A DNA stretch of 64,000 nucleotides, taken from NCBI GenBank assembly GCA_963833375.1, contig CAWHXR010000010.1, positions 682,001 to 746,000 of the forward strand, read 5' to 3'. The first letter of the stretch is position 1. Every line of letters starts with the position of its first letter. This DNA comes from DASUPK01 sp963833375 (GTDB lineage: Bacteria > Actinomycetota > Thermoleophilia > Solirubrobacterales > 70-9). A program made the translations under genes and the position numbers. Under the pieces are notes generated by a model. It did no database searches, had not been told where the DNA came from, and worked only from the letters and a program-made list of their open reading frames with translations. Below, piece after piece: positions 16,652 to 27,546 of the stretch.

Positions 16652-17872
16652 ATGTTCCCCGAGGCCTACAAGCGGGTGCTCGGCGCCCAGGGTGTCCGCC
16701 AGCCGCTGGCGGGAGTGGTCATCGGGCGCGTGGCGATCGCCGCCGAGCCGCTCTCAACGGTGCTCCTCGTCCGCGGCTCGACCGGCTCGTTCGCGGCCGC
16801 CGGTCTCGTGATGGCCTGCTACTCGATCGCGGCGGCCATCTCGCTGCCGATTCAGGGACGGGTAATCGACCGGATCGGTCAGACCCGCGTGATCGTCACG
16901 GCGACCGTGGTCAATACCGCCGGGTTCGGCGGCCTGATCGTCTTGGCCCACTCGGGAGGGTCGGTGGGTGCGATGGCCGGCGTGTCCACAGTCGCGGGTG
17001 CGGGGACGCTGCCGACGGGCAGCACGATGCGGACGCTCTGGTCGGAGCTGGTTCCCGACCCCGGGCTGAGGCAGGCCGCGTTCGCGCTCGACGCCGTGGC
17101 GATCGACGTGGCGTTCATCGTCGGGCCGTTGATCGCGGCGGGCGTCATCGCCGTCGCCTCGCCCACGGCCTCGCTGTCGACCTGCATGGCACTCACCCTG
17201 ATCGGCTCGGTGGTCTTCGCCACCGCGCCCGCCTCCCGGAGCTGGCGGGGCGCGCCTGCGCACCACAGGCAGGTGGGGCCGCTTCGCTCCGCCAGCGTTC
17301 TGGTGCTGATGGGCGCCGCGTTCGGCGTCGGGGTTGCGGTCGGCGCCGCCGAGCTGGCGATCACCGCGTTCGCCTCGCACCACGGAGCCCCCGAGCTGGG
17401 CGGTGCGCTGATCGCGGTGCAGGCCTGCGCCAGCACCGTGGGCGGTCTCTGGTTCGGTGCGCGCGCCTGGCGAAGCCCACCCGGCCAGAGGCTGTCGTCG
17501 GCCTCACTGGTCTTCGCCATCAGCATGATCCCTCTGGTCGCGGTCCCCTCCCTGGCCGCTGCCTTTCCGCTGATGGCCTTGAGCGGCGTGGCGCTGGCGC
17601 CGACCATCTCGGTGATCTACCTGCTGCTCGACTCGCTCGCTCCCACCGGGACCGCGGCGGAGGCGACCGGCTGGATCCTGACTGCGATCGTCGGCGGGGC
17701 TGCGCTCGGGAATGCGGCGGCCGGAGTCGCGGTGACGGAGGCAAGCCCTCATGCGGGCCTTGCCGTCGCGGCTCTCGGCGGAGCGCTGACCCTCGCTGCA
17801 GCGGCGCTGGGACGCCGCAGCCTGCGGGCCTCCGCCCAAGAGCTCGTGCCTGCGCCCGGGTCGGCTCAGTAG
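16652..17872 (+). CDS. MFS transporter (12-TM type)
   Basis: The 406-residue protein has about twelve hydrophobic segments. The MFS loop motif appears as SLPIQGRVIDRIGQTRVIVTAT, and the second half repeats the fold (LVLMGAAFGVGVAVGAAELAIT). It resembles the actinobacterial exporters of unknown substrate that follow the pattern AAAISLPIQGRxxDRxG. It lies divergent from the VOC gene with 26 bp between starts, so both promoters must overlap. The ATG at 16652 was preferred; no strong ribosome-binding site is visible before it. Confidence 0.82.
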   Translation: MFPEAYKRVLGAQGVRQPLAGVVIGRVAIAAEPLSTVLLVRGSTGSFAAAGLVMACYSIAAAISLPIQGRVIDRIGQTRVIVTATVVNTAGFGGLIVLAHSGGSVGAMAGVSTVAGAGTLPTGSTMRTLWSELVPDPGLRQAAFALDAVAIDVAFIVGPLIAAGVIAVASPTASLSTCMALTLIGSVVFATAPASRSWRGAPAHHRQVGPLRSASVLVLMGAAFGVGVAVGAAELAITAFASHHGAPELGGALIAVQACASTVGGLWFGARAWRSPPGQRLSSASLVFAISMIPLVAVPSLAAAFPLMALSGVALAPTISVIYLLLDSLAPTGTAAEATGWILTAIVGGAALGNAAAGVAVTEASPHAGLAVAALGGALTLAAAALGRRSLRASAQELVPAPGSAQ

Positions 17873-17910
17873 CCCCGCGCTCCCGTCCAGAGCAACGCAG
17901 GAGGGATTCG

Positions 17911-18069
17911 ATGAAGCGGCGGTCTTCGCGTTTGTGCCGTCAAGGGCTTCCGAGCCTCCCCTGCCGTTTTGAGGAGGGGTCCCTAATGGGATGGCTTTCG
18001 CACGGCCGAGCGGCAGTTTGGTTAAGAGTGCTCGGTAGCAGCGTCCGAGTCCTTCGAGGAGGGAGTTGA
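17911..18069 (+). CDS. Possible small protein or leader peptide, 52 residues
   Basis: The only positive sign is a strong ribosome-binding site (CAGGAGGGATTCG before ATG). The product (MKRRSSRLCRQGLPSLPCRF...) is basic and has no recognisable domain. It ends three bases before the ATG of the collagen-like gene, which begins similarly (MKRSYVLIG). It may be a leader whose translation couples to the next gene, or a decayed start of a duplicated gene. Coding status is doubtful. Confidence 0.3.
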   Translation: MKRRSSRLCRQGLPSLPCRFEEGSLMGWLSHGRAAVWLRVLGSSVRVLRGGS

Positions 18070-18072
18070 CTG

Positions 18073-18587
18073 ATGAAGCGAAGCTACGTACTGATCGGCC
18101 TCGCGGCGATCGCCGCGATCGCACTGATCTCGACGGCCATCGCAGGCTCCGGCGGCAGCTCGGGTGGCAAGGCCCCCGGAGCCAAGGCGGCGGCGAAGAA
18201 GAAGGCCAAGCGGGGCCCGCAGGGCCCCCAGGGGCCAGCCGGCCCCCAGGGCGCCCAGGGACCGCCGGGGATTCCAGGCACGAACGGCACGAACGGCACC
18301 AACGGCACCAACGGCACGAACGGAGCGACTAGCGTGACCACCCGCACGGCCGCCCTGAACGTGACTGCAGGCACAACGGCAGCGCCACCGCGAACTGCAA
18401 CGCCGGCGAGAAGGCAACCGGGGGCGGCTTCGCGCAAGCGACGGCGATTGCGGCCTCGAGCCTCTTCGTGGACGCCAGCCGGCCCGCACCGTTCCCGGGC
18501 ACACCGACGGGGTGGTTCGTCGACCTCCAGAACACGAGCGGAAGCGCCTATGTTGGGCTCGTGTATGTGATCTGCGCCGCGCCGTAG
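18073..18587 (+). CDS. Secreted collagen-like repeat protein, one base missing
   Basis: A signal peptide or membrane anchor (VLIGLAAIAAIALISTAIAG) is followed by Lys-rich AKKKAKR. Twelve Gly-X-Y triplets then occupy residues 48-83 (GPQGPQGPAGPQGAQGPPG, then GTN five times), the pattern of bacterial collagen-like stalks. A frame change at about 18365-18380 (one base missing) leads to a compact globular end (GEKATGGGFAQATAIAASS ... WFVDLQNTSGSAYVGLVYVICAAP) and TAG at 18585, 171 residues in all. This C-terminal domain is typical of actinobacterial secreted proteins with two cysteines. It is likely surface exposed. GAGGAGGGAGTTGACTG precedes the ATG as ribosome-binding site. Confidence 0.7.
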
Positions 18588-18608
18588 CGCGGACAAGCAG
18601 CTGTGACG

Positions 18609-18638
18609 AGAGAGGGCGCCGCTCGCGGCGCCCTCTCT
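18609..18638 (+). terminator. GC-rich hairpin after the collagen-like gene
   Basis: AGAGAGGGCGCC and GGCGCCCTCTCT are perfect 12-bp arms around GCTCGC, 21 bases after the stop codon. There is no T-tract, as is common for terminators in GC-rich actinobacteria. Confidence 0.7.
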
Positions 18639-18803
18639 GCTGCGGTCTGCTGAGCGGGCGAGCTCTGCGCTGGCACCTCCGCTACGCCGCGAGATACTGC
18701 GAGGACGATGTCGGGGGAGAACGTCGAGATCATGGCAAGGGTTCATCGAACGCCACCCTGAAGCTGCTCAGCCCTGATCTCGCGGCTGTGGCATGGCTTA
18801 CAG

Positions 18804-19016
18804 GTGCTGACCAAGTTCTCCATCGCGAACTTTCGCGGGATTCGTGGTGCTGGCGGCGCTCATGGTTGGATCGCCGGCGATCGGCGGCCCGTCGCTCAAG
18901 AAGTTGGTCAAGAAGGAGGTCGCGAAGCAGCTCGCCGGCAAGACCGGCCCACAGAGCCCCGCCGGCGCGAACGAGCCGCGGGCGGACCGTCGGGGAACGA
19001 CTGTTCGCCCGCGTAA
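18804..19016 (+). pseudogene. Fragment of a second collagen-like/GPQ-type small protein upstream of uvrA
   Basis: From a GTG at 18804 the frame reads MLTKFSIANF. After one extra T in CTTTCG (near 18832) it continues in another frame as AGFVVLAALMVGSPAIGG and then SLKKLVKKEVAKQLAGKTGPQ. This matches the usual start of actinobacterial proteins with a membrane segment, a Lys-rich stretch and a GPQGPAG repeat, but the repeat stops after GPQSPAGAN and runs towards uvrA without its own domain. It is likely a truncated copy related to the gene at 18073. The same frame extends open into uvrA, which could mislead automatic start calling. Confidence 0.45.
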
Positions 19017-19026
19017 ACTCGATGTG

Positions 19027-21996
<2,970 letters not shown>

Positions 21997-22036
21997 CCGG
22001 CCGGCGCGGCGATACTAGGGCCGTGAGGGAGAGGCC

Positions 22037-22807
22037 TTGCTAGCCGAGATCACGTTCGAGATCCACAGCAGCGCCGCGCTCGATACCGCCGATCAGCGGG
22101 CCGGGCTGATCTTGCTGGGCGCGATGCTGCTCTCCTTCGGCTTCATCCGGTTCAGCACGCGGATGATCCGGGCCGAGGTCTCGTGGTGGCCCGGGAACGT
22201 CACCCCGGGCGGAGTCCACATCCACCATCTCGTCTTCGGGATCGTGGCGATGATGATCGCCGGGTTCCTCGGCTTCGTCCTCTCGCCGGCCAGCCCCTGG
22301 TTCGAGATCCTCGCCGGCCTCTTCGGCATCGGCATGGGCTTGACGCTCGACGAGTTCGCGCTCTGGCTCTACCTGGACGACGTCTACTGGTCCGAGGCGG
22401 GGCGGAGCTCGGTGGACGCGGTGATCTTCGCGGCGATCATCGGCGGGGGCATCATCGTCGGGTTCGTCCCGCTCGACGCCGGCAACGGCGGGTCCACCTT
22501 CGCGATCGTGTCCACCGTCGTGATCGACCTGGCGGTGTGCGCGGTGGTCGCGCTCAAGGGCAAGCTGAGCGCCGCCGTGATCGGCATGTTCATCCCGCCG
22601 GTCGCCTGGGTGGCGGCGATCCGGCTGGCTCGCCCGAGGTCGTGGTGGGCAAAGCGGCGCTACCGGCCGGGCAGCGGGAAGTTCACGCGTGCCGAGGCCC
22701 GCAAGACGCGCCACGACCGCCGTGTCCGCCGCTTCCAGGACCTGATCGGCGGGGCGCCATCCGTGCCGAGCCCGCGAGCACAGGGCTCTGGCCGATCAGA
22801 CGAGTAG
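22037..22807 (+). CDS. Conserved integral membrane protein of unknown function
   Basis: I recognise the pattern of an actinobacterial integral membrane protein but know no function. The 256 residues contain about six hydrophobic segments (AGLILLGAMLLSFGFIRF, HHLVFGIVAMMIAGFLGFVL, WFEILAGLFGIGMGLTL, AVIFAAIIGGGIIVGFV, IVSTVVIDLAVCAVVAL and AVIGMFIPPVAWVAAIRL). Conserved-looking polar motifs face the membrane: PGGVHIHHLVFG and TLDEFALWLYLDDVYW. They contain His, Asp and Glu that could bind a metal or lipid head group. The C-terminus is basic. The TTG start follows GAGAGGCC, and the gene is 40 bp after uvrA. Confidence 0.75.
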   Translation: MLAEITFEIHSSAALDTADQRAGLILLGAMLLSFGFIRFSTRMIRAEVSWWPGNVTPGGVHIHHLVFGIVAMMIAGFLGFVLSPASPWFEILAGLFGIGMGLTLDEFALWLYLDDVYWSEAGRSSVDAVIFAAIIGGGIIVGFVPLDAGNGGSTFAIVSTVVIDLAVCAVVALKGKLSAAVIGMFIPPVAWVAAIRLARPRSWWAKRRYRPGSGKFTRAEARKTRHDRRVRRFQDLIGGAPSVPSPRAQGSGRSDE

Positions 22808-22862
22808 CCTCGCCCCGCATACGGTCGCCGTGGGGGCGGCCGGCTACAGAGAGGAGACCCCG

Positions 22863-23249
22863 ATGAGAGGTGCGGGTCGAGTCGTGTTTGCGGCGATCCT
22901 GCTGCTGGTGATCGGCACGCTCAACATCATCTACGGCATCGGTGCAATCGACGACGCGAATTACTTCGCGAATGACACGAGGTACATCCTCACCAACCTC
23001 AACACGATGGGGTGGGTGCTGATCATCCTCGGGGTGATCCAGCTGACGGCCGGGTTCTCGCTGATGGCCGGAAATGCCTACGGACGCGTGATCGGGATCA
23101 TCGGAGGAAGCCTCGGAGCGATCGGCGCCTTGCTCTCGATGGGCAATGGCCACCCGTGGTGGAACCTGGCGATCTTCGCCCTCTGCATCTGGGTGGTCCA
23201 CGGGATCATCGTCTTCGGCGAGGACGAGCGAGTAGCCGGCGTCCGATGA
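22863..23249 (+). CDS. Four-TM small membrane protein (DUF7144-like)
   Basis: Four hydrophobic segments fill most of the 128 residues: VVFAAILLLVIGTLNIIYGIGAI, GWVLIILGVIQLTAGFSLM, GRVIGIIGGSLGAIGALLSM and LAIFALCIWVVHGIIVF. The pattern GTLNIIYGIGAIDDANYF at the first loop is typical of a family frequent in actinobacteria (DUF7144) with no known role. AGAGAGGAGACCCCG is the ribosome-binding site before the ATG. A strong hairpin follows, so this is probably a single-gene transcript. Confidence 0.78.
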   Translation: MRGAGRVVFAAILLLVIGTLNIIYGIGAIDDANYFANDTRYILTNLNTMGWVLIILGVIQLTAGFSLMAGNAYGRVIGIIGGSLGAIGALLSMGNGHPWWNLAIFALCIWVVHGIIVFGEDERVAGVR

Positions 23250-23254
23250 GTTTC

Positions 23255-23284
23255 GCGGGAGCCCGGCGTGTGCCGGGCTCCCGC
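23255..23284. terminator. Strong hairpin terminator between convergent genes
   Basis: GCGGGAGCCCGGC and GCCGGGCTCCCGC make a perfect 13-bp stem with loop GTGT. It lies six bases after the membrane-protein stop and 15 bases beyond the stop of the convergent hydrolase gene, so it may serve both. Confidence 0.8.
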
Positions 23285-23298
23285 AACTCCTCCGAGAC

Positions 23299-24450
23299 CT
23301 AGCCTGCCAATGCGGCGCAGGCCGCCAGCCGGAAGAGCCGGTGCAGCGGCGGAAACACGCCCGGCGGCCCGGTGGCAACGTCCAGCTGGAGATTGGCGGA
23401 GACGACCGTCGACCTGCTCCCGTCGGGGCTGGACGCGCTGAACTGCGTGTACCCGGGGAAGTTCCCCGTGTGCCCGTAGACGGTGCCGCAGGGAAGCCGG
23501 TAGCGGAAGAGCGCCAGCCCGCCGCTGTTCCGTCCGGGGCCGGGTGGCTCGCCGGCGGCGCCGGGTATGAACCGGGTCTGGGCCCGTCTCAGCCTCCGGC
23601 TCAGGAAGGTGCCGCCTCCCCAGGCGCGGATGAAGGTGTTGAGATCCTGCGGGGTCGAGACGATCGCCCCGGCCGCCCAGGTGCTCGACGCGCTGACCGC
23701 CTCACTGACGTCTTCGAAGGGATGCCCGGGCGCGTCGAAGACGTAGCCGCTCACGAAGGGCCTGGGCAGCAGGAATCCCGAGGGGAGGGTCGTCCGCCGC
23801 AGCCCGAGGCGCCTGGAGACGAGCCCTCGCAGCAGCTGCTCGTAGGTGCGGCCCGTGACCCGCTCCGCCATCAGGCCGATGACGATGTTGTCGGTGTTGG
23901 AGTACGCATACCGGCTTCCGGGCAGGAACTCCGGCGCCCGGTCGGTGACGAAGGAGATGGCGAACGCCGGCGAGATGTGGTCCCGCAGGTGCGTGGCGAA
24001 GTAGCTCAGGAAGTCGGGGTCCGCCGTGTAGTTCGGAAGACCGCTGGTGTGCTGCAACAGCTCACGGAGGGTGACGGCGCCCCACGAGGCGGGCAGCTCC
24101 GGCAGACGCTCGCCGATCGTGTCCCCGAGCGCCAGCTTGCCCCTCTGGACGAGCAGCAGGGTGACGGCGCCGCTGAAGGCCTTCGAGACGCTGGCTATGC
24201 GCATGCGCTGCCTCAGCCGGATACCGCCCGGTCGCCCCACCTCGGCGCGACCGGCGGTGCGGAGTCGGCGGTCCTCCCCGCGTTGAACGACCACCGAGAT
24301 GCCCGGCGGGCCGTCCGGCATCGCCACGAGCTCGTGCATGGCCCGGCTGAGCCGGCTGTCCGCCTGCCGCACGCCGGCGGATGCGCCGCTCGGTGCAGCG
24401 AGGGCGGCCAGTGCGGCCAGGGCGACGAGTGTCAGCTTCCCCGCGGGCAC
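23299..24450 (-). CDS. Secreted serine hydrolase, class C beta-lactamase/DD-peptidase family
   Basis: A signal peptide (LTLVALAALAALAAPSGASA) follows the GTG start at 24450. The catalytic SxxK is in IASVSKAFSG, the Tyr motif is YAYSNTDN, and HTG in VYGHTGNFPG takes the place of the KTG triad. This is the pattern of the Streptomyces R61 DD-peptidase, EstB-type esterases and class C beta-lactamases. SGLPNY and PELPASWGAVTLRELLQHT are also typical. The protein has 383 residues. The reaction may be peptidase, esterase or beta-lactamase; resistance cannot be concluded. It begins nine bases after the sugar-kinase stop on the same strand. Confidence 0.85.
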   Translation of the reverse strand: MPAGKLTLVALAALAALAAPSGASAGVRQADSRLSRAMHELVAMPDGPPGISVVVQRGEDRRLRTAGRAEVGRPGGIRLRQRMRIASVSKAFSGAVTLLLVQRGKLALGDTIGERLPELPASWGAVTLRELLQHTSGLPNYTADPDFLSYFATHLRDHISPAFAISFVTDRAPEFLPGSRYAYSNTDNIVIGLMAERVTGRTYEQLLRGLVSRRLGLRRTTLPSGFLLPRPFVSGYVFDAPGHPFEDVSEAVSASSTWAAGAIVSTPQDLNTFIRAWGGGTFLSRRLRRAQTRFIPGAAGEPPGPGRNSGGLALFRYRLPCGTVYGHTGNFPGYTQFSASSPDGSRSTVVSANLQLDVATGPPGVFPPLHRLFRLAACAALAG

Positions 24451-24458
24451 TCTCTTCG

Positions 24459-25466
24459 TTAGCCGGCGGATGCCGGCACCCGTGCGTCGACCAGCAGGGC
24501 GGCCCCGATCGCGCCGCCGAGATCCCCGAGCGTCGCCACGTGCATGTGTGGCGGTCGGTCCGGGACGAAGAGGTGGGGGTGCATGCGGGTGGCGATCCGG
24601 CTCACGTACTTCTCGCCGAAGCGAACTCCCAGACCGCCGCCGACGATCACCGCCTCGGGATCGAGCAGGTTGACCGCCGACGCGATCCCCACGCCGAGCG
24701 CCTTGACGGCTCGGTCGATCAGCGTCGTCGCCAGGTCGTCCCCATGCTTGAGGGCCCGCTCCCAGACGCCGCTGGTGAGCCGGTCGCGGCCACGCTCCTC
24801 CATGATCCGGAAGAGGTTCGTCTTCGCCCCCTGCTTCACCTCCTTGCGCGCCTTGAGCTCCATGGCCGCGCGGCCGGCGTAGGCCTCCATGCAGCCGCGG
24901 CGCCCGCAGGTGCAGAGTGCCCCGCCCTGGCGGATCACCATGTGCCCGATCTCGCCGGCGGCGCCGCGCCCGAGCCACTGCTTGCCGTCCAGGATCAGCC
25001 CGCCGCCCACGCCGGTGCCCCACCAGACGCCGAGGACGGTCTTGAACTCCTTGCCGGCGCCCAGCTCGAACTCGCCCTGGACCGCGACCGAGACGTCGTT
25101 GCCGATCCGGACCGGCGCCCCGAGCTGCCCGGAGAGGTGGTCGCCGAGCGGGAAGGCGCCGGTCCAGCCCGGCAGGTTCCGGGCGTCGGAGACCACGCCG
25201 GTCTTCTCGTCCGCGTCCCCGGGGGAGCCGATGCCGACGCCGCTCAGGTCGCGGGTGCCGAGCCCCGCCTGCGCCGCCGCCTCCCGGAGAGCTGCCGCCA
25301 TCTCGCGCGCCACGTCCTCGGGGCCGCCCGTGGTGGGCGTCGCCCGCCGCGACTGGCCGAGGACCTTGTTCTCGGCGTCGACGACGACCGTCTGGATCTT
25401 GGTTCCGCCGAGATCGATCCCGCCGCGCGGGGCCTGATCCGAGTCGGGGCTCACGACCGGGACCAT
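24459..25466 (-). CDS. ROK-family sugar kinase, probable glucokinase
   Basis: The ATP-binding motif GIDLGGTKIQ lies near residue 16. The ROK sugar-binding and zinc motif is complete: GEIGHMVI, then CTCGRRGCMEAYAG (CxCGxxGCxE). GNDVSVAVQGE contains the catalytic Asp. These features fit glucokinases that phosphorylate glucose with ATP or polyphosphate; other ROK members act on N-acetylmannosamine, fructose or allose. No DNA-binding domain is present, so this is not a ROK repressor. The protein has 335 residues and starts at ATG 25466, divergent from the acyltransferase 27 bp away. Confidence 0.85.
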   Translation of the reverse strand: MVPVVSPDSDQAPRGGIDLGGTKIQTVVVDAENKVLGQSRRATPTTGGPEDVAREMAAALREAAAQAGLGTRDLSGVGIGSPGDADEKTGVVSDARNLPGWTGAFPLGDHLSGQLGAPVRIGNDVSVAVQGEFELGAGKEFKTVLGVWWGTGVGGGLILDGKQWLGRGAAGEIGHMVIRQGGALCTCGRRGCMEAYAGRAAMELKARKEVKQGAKTNLFRIMEERGRDRLTSGVWERALKHGDDLATTLIDRAVKALGVGIASAVNLLDPEAVIVGGGLGVRFGEKYVSRIATRMHPHLFVPDRPPHMHVATLGDLGGAIGAALLVDARVPASAG

Positions 25467-25493
25467 AACCGCCCGCTTTGAAAAGCTCTGGGC

Positions 25494-26084
25494 GTGGCGT
25501 CGCTCGGCGAATGGCGCACCTGGTGGGTCAAGCGTCGCTGGTACGACCGCAACCGGCGCTGGCGCAGGCGGATGCGGATCAACCGGCACGCCGCGGAGGG
25601 CGGGTTCTTCATCCGCCAGCCGGTCGAGGGAGAGGTGCTCGAGGCGCTCGACTCGGGCCATCTGGAGATTGGCAACGGGACGCTGCTGGAGCCCGGCTGC
25701 TGGCTGACGCTGACCGGCGAGGCGCGGATCCGGATCGGCGAGGGCTGCTTCCTCAACCGCAACACGATGCTGGCCGCGCTCGAGCTGATCGAGATCGGCG
25801 ATCACGTGATGTTCGCCAACAACTGCTTCGTCGGTGACTCGGACCACCGCTACGACGACCCCACCAAGCCGATCACCTGGCAGGGCTTCGAGCCCCGCGG
25901 GCCGGTGCGCATCGGATCCAACTGCTGGTTCGGGGTCGGCTGCGTGGTCACCGGCGGCGTTCAGATCGGCGAGCGTTGCGTGATCGGCGCGAACTCGGTG
26001 ATCACGCACGACCTGCCGCCCGGGGTGATCGCGGCGGGCGCGCCGGCGAAGGTGATCCGCGAGATCGAGTTCAAGAATCCGTAG
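25494..26084 (+). CDS. Left-handed beta-helix acyltransferase (hexapeptide-repeat)
   Basis: Hexapeptide turns are clear: IRIGEGCFLNRNTMLAA, IEIGDHVMFANNC, and VRIGSNCWFGVGCVVTGGVQIGERC leading to VIGANSVIT. The ending LPPGVIAAGAPAKVIREIEF is that of the NodL/LacA/maltose-acetyltransferase group, which transfers acetyl or acyl from CoA to sugar hydroxyls as trimers. HRYDDPTKPI follows the loop that usually carries the catalytic His (DSDHR). The N-terminus is strongly basic and aromatic (EWRTWWVKRRWYDRNRRWRR), perhaps membrane-associating. It has 196 residues and a GTG start. The acceptor is unknown. Confidence 0.85.
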   Translation: MASLGEWRTWWVKRRWYDRNRRWRRRMRINRHAAEGGFFIRQPVEGEVLEALDSGHLEIGNGTLLEPGCWLTLTGEARIRIGEGCFLNRNTMLAALELIEIGDHVMFANNCFVGDSDHRYDDPTKPITWQGFEPRGPVRIGSNCWFGVGCVVTGGVQIGERCVIGANSVITHDLPPGVIAAGAPAKVIREIEFKNP

Positions 26085-26125
26085 ATCACAGGGATCGCGT
26101 CCCCGCGCGTTCCTACAGTCTGCCC

Positions 26126-27037
26126 GTGCTGAGACTGCGCCTCGCGATCGAGGAGCACCGGGCCGACCTGGTCACCGAGGCGCTGGAGGGGACGGGGGGA
26201 GTCCACCGGATCGTCGCCCTGACCCCCGAGCGGGCGAGCACCGGGGTTGTGCTTGCCGCGGACGTGATGCCCTCCGTGGCGGATCGTGTCATGCAGCTGA
26301 TCCGCGAGTGGGAGGTCGGCGACTCCGACTACCTGCTCACCCGGCAGGAGGTCGTGGCGCCGAACCCGCCCCATGGACGACTCGCGGGGGGAGGCGATTT
26401 CGCCTGGATCGAGGTGATGGGGGAGGCCCGGACGCACTCACGGCCGCTCGGCCGTTACCTGGCGCTGATCGCGGTTGCCGCCGTCATCGCAGCCATCGGG
26501 GTGATCACCGACAACCCGATCCTGATCGTCGGGGCCATGGCCGTCAGCCCGGACCTCCTCCCGATCTGCGCCGCCTGCGTCGGGCTGGTCGCCGGCCGGG
26601 TCAGGCTCGCCTCGCGCGCGACGGTGACGCTGCTGCTCGGCATCCTCCTCACCTGGGCGGTCGCGGCGGCGCTTGCCTGGTGCCTGCAGGCGACGGGCAT
26701 CCTCAGCTCGGGCTTCCGTGTCCACGACAGCGCCCTCCACGGCCTCGCTCACATCGACTACTCGACGGTGCTCGTCGCGCTGGCGGCCGGGGTGGCGGCC
26801 ATGCTCTCCTTCGAGACCCGGGCCGCCGCCGCCGTCGGGGTCGCGATCTCGGTGACCACCATCCCCGCCTCGGCTCTGTTCGGCGTGTCCCTCGGCCTGG
26901 GCGAAGCCTCCGGGGGTGCGGCCGGAGTGCTGGGGGTCAATGTCAGCCTGCTGTTGCTCTCCGGCACGGCCACCCTCGCTCTGCAGCGCTGGCTCGCCGA
27001 GAAGCGCGGCGGCCCGGCCGGCGGGCTGGCCGGCTAG
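26126..27037 (+). CDS. DUF389 family membrane protein
   Basis: A soluble N-terminal region of about 100 residues (MLRLRLAIEEHRADLVTEAL) precedes about six membrane segments. The family signature is visible in IGVITDNPILIVGAMAVSPDLLPI and the following GLVAGRV. DUF389 proteins (TIGR00341/TIGR00271 groups) are widespread in actinobacteria and cyanobacteria and have no proven activity. The GTG start at 26126 gives 303 residues. The stop lies five bases from that of the convergent YjbQ gene. Confidence 0.85.
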   Translation: MLRLRLAIEEHRADLVTEALEGTGGVHRIVALTPERASTGVVLAADVMPSVADRVMQLIREWEVGDSDYLLTRQEVVAPNPPHGRLAGGGDFAWIEVMGEARTHSRPLGRYLALIAVAAVIAAIGVITDNPILIVGAMAVSPDLLPICAACVGLVAGRVRLASRATVTLLLGILLTWAVAAALAWCLQATGILSSGFRVHDSALHGLAHIDYSTVLVALAAGVAAMLSFETRAAAAVGVAISVTTIPASALFGVSLGLGEASGGAAGVLGVNVSLLLLSGTATLALQRWLAEKRGGPAGGLAG

Positions 27038-27041
27038 CCCG

Positions 27042-27458
27042 TCAGGAGACGACCTGCACGACCACGGTGCGGTCGCGCGGCCGGTCGTCGAAGTCGATCA
27101 GGACGAGCTGCTGCCAGGTCCCGAGGGTAAGCCGGCCGCCGATGACCGGGACCTGCTCCGAGGCGCCGATCAGCGAGGCCCGCTGGTGCGCGTGGGAGTT
27201 GGTGTCGTGGTTGAGCCGGTTGTGCTCGTAATCGCCCTCGACCGGGATCAGCCTGTCCAGCAGGGCACGCAGGTCCGCGACGCCGCCGGGCTCGAACTCC
27301 ATCGTGGTGATCGCGGCGGTGGAGCCGCGGACGAAGGCGGTGACGAGTCCGTCGGCCACCGGGCCATCCGAGATGATCCGTTGCACGTCGGCGGTGAGGT
27401 CGATGATCTCCGCGTCCCCCCGAGTCGAGAGCCGCAGTTCCCCGCTGTGCACGGCCAT
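27042..27458 (-). CDS. YjbQ family protein (UPF0047, thiamine-phosphate synthase side activity)
   Basis: The 138 residues match the YjbQ fold: TAFVRGSTAAITTMEFEPG, YEHNRLNHDTNSHAHQRASL, and VIGGRLTLGTWQQLVLIDFD. The three conserved histidines (YEHN, LNHD and SHAHQ) and the GTWQ motif are present. Members complement thiamine-phosphate synthase defects in E. coli, but their physiological role is unsettled. The ATG at 27458 is taken because this is where similarity starts; a longer frame overlaps the neighbouring promoter region. Confidence 0.88.
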   Translation of the reverse strand: MAVHSGELRLSTRGDAEIIDLTADVQRIISDGPVADGLVTAFVRGSTAAITTMEFEPGGVADLRALLDRLIPVEGDYEHNRLNHDTNSHAHQRASLIGASEQVPVIGGRLTLGTWQQLVLIDFDDRPRDRTVVVQVVS

Positions 27459-27546
27459 GACGGCCACGGTAGCGATATCACCCTTTTCGGGCGATGCAGG
27501 CGCCGGGACTGGTGAAAGAATCGCGCCCGATGCGGGTACTGAGCCA

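Noticed and set aside
17873..18072. A riboswitch or structured RNA before the collagen-like gene
   Set aside because: The 200 bases are GC-rich with some pairing, but no known riboswitch core is recognisable, and two ordinary ribosome-binding sites occur in it.
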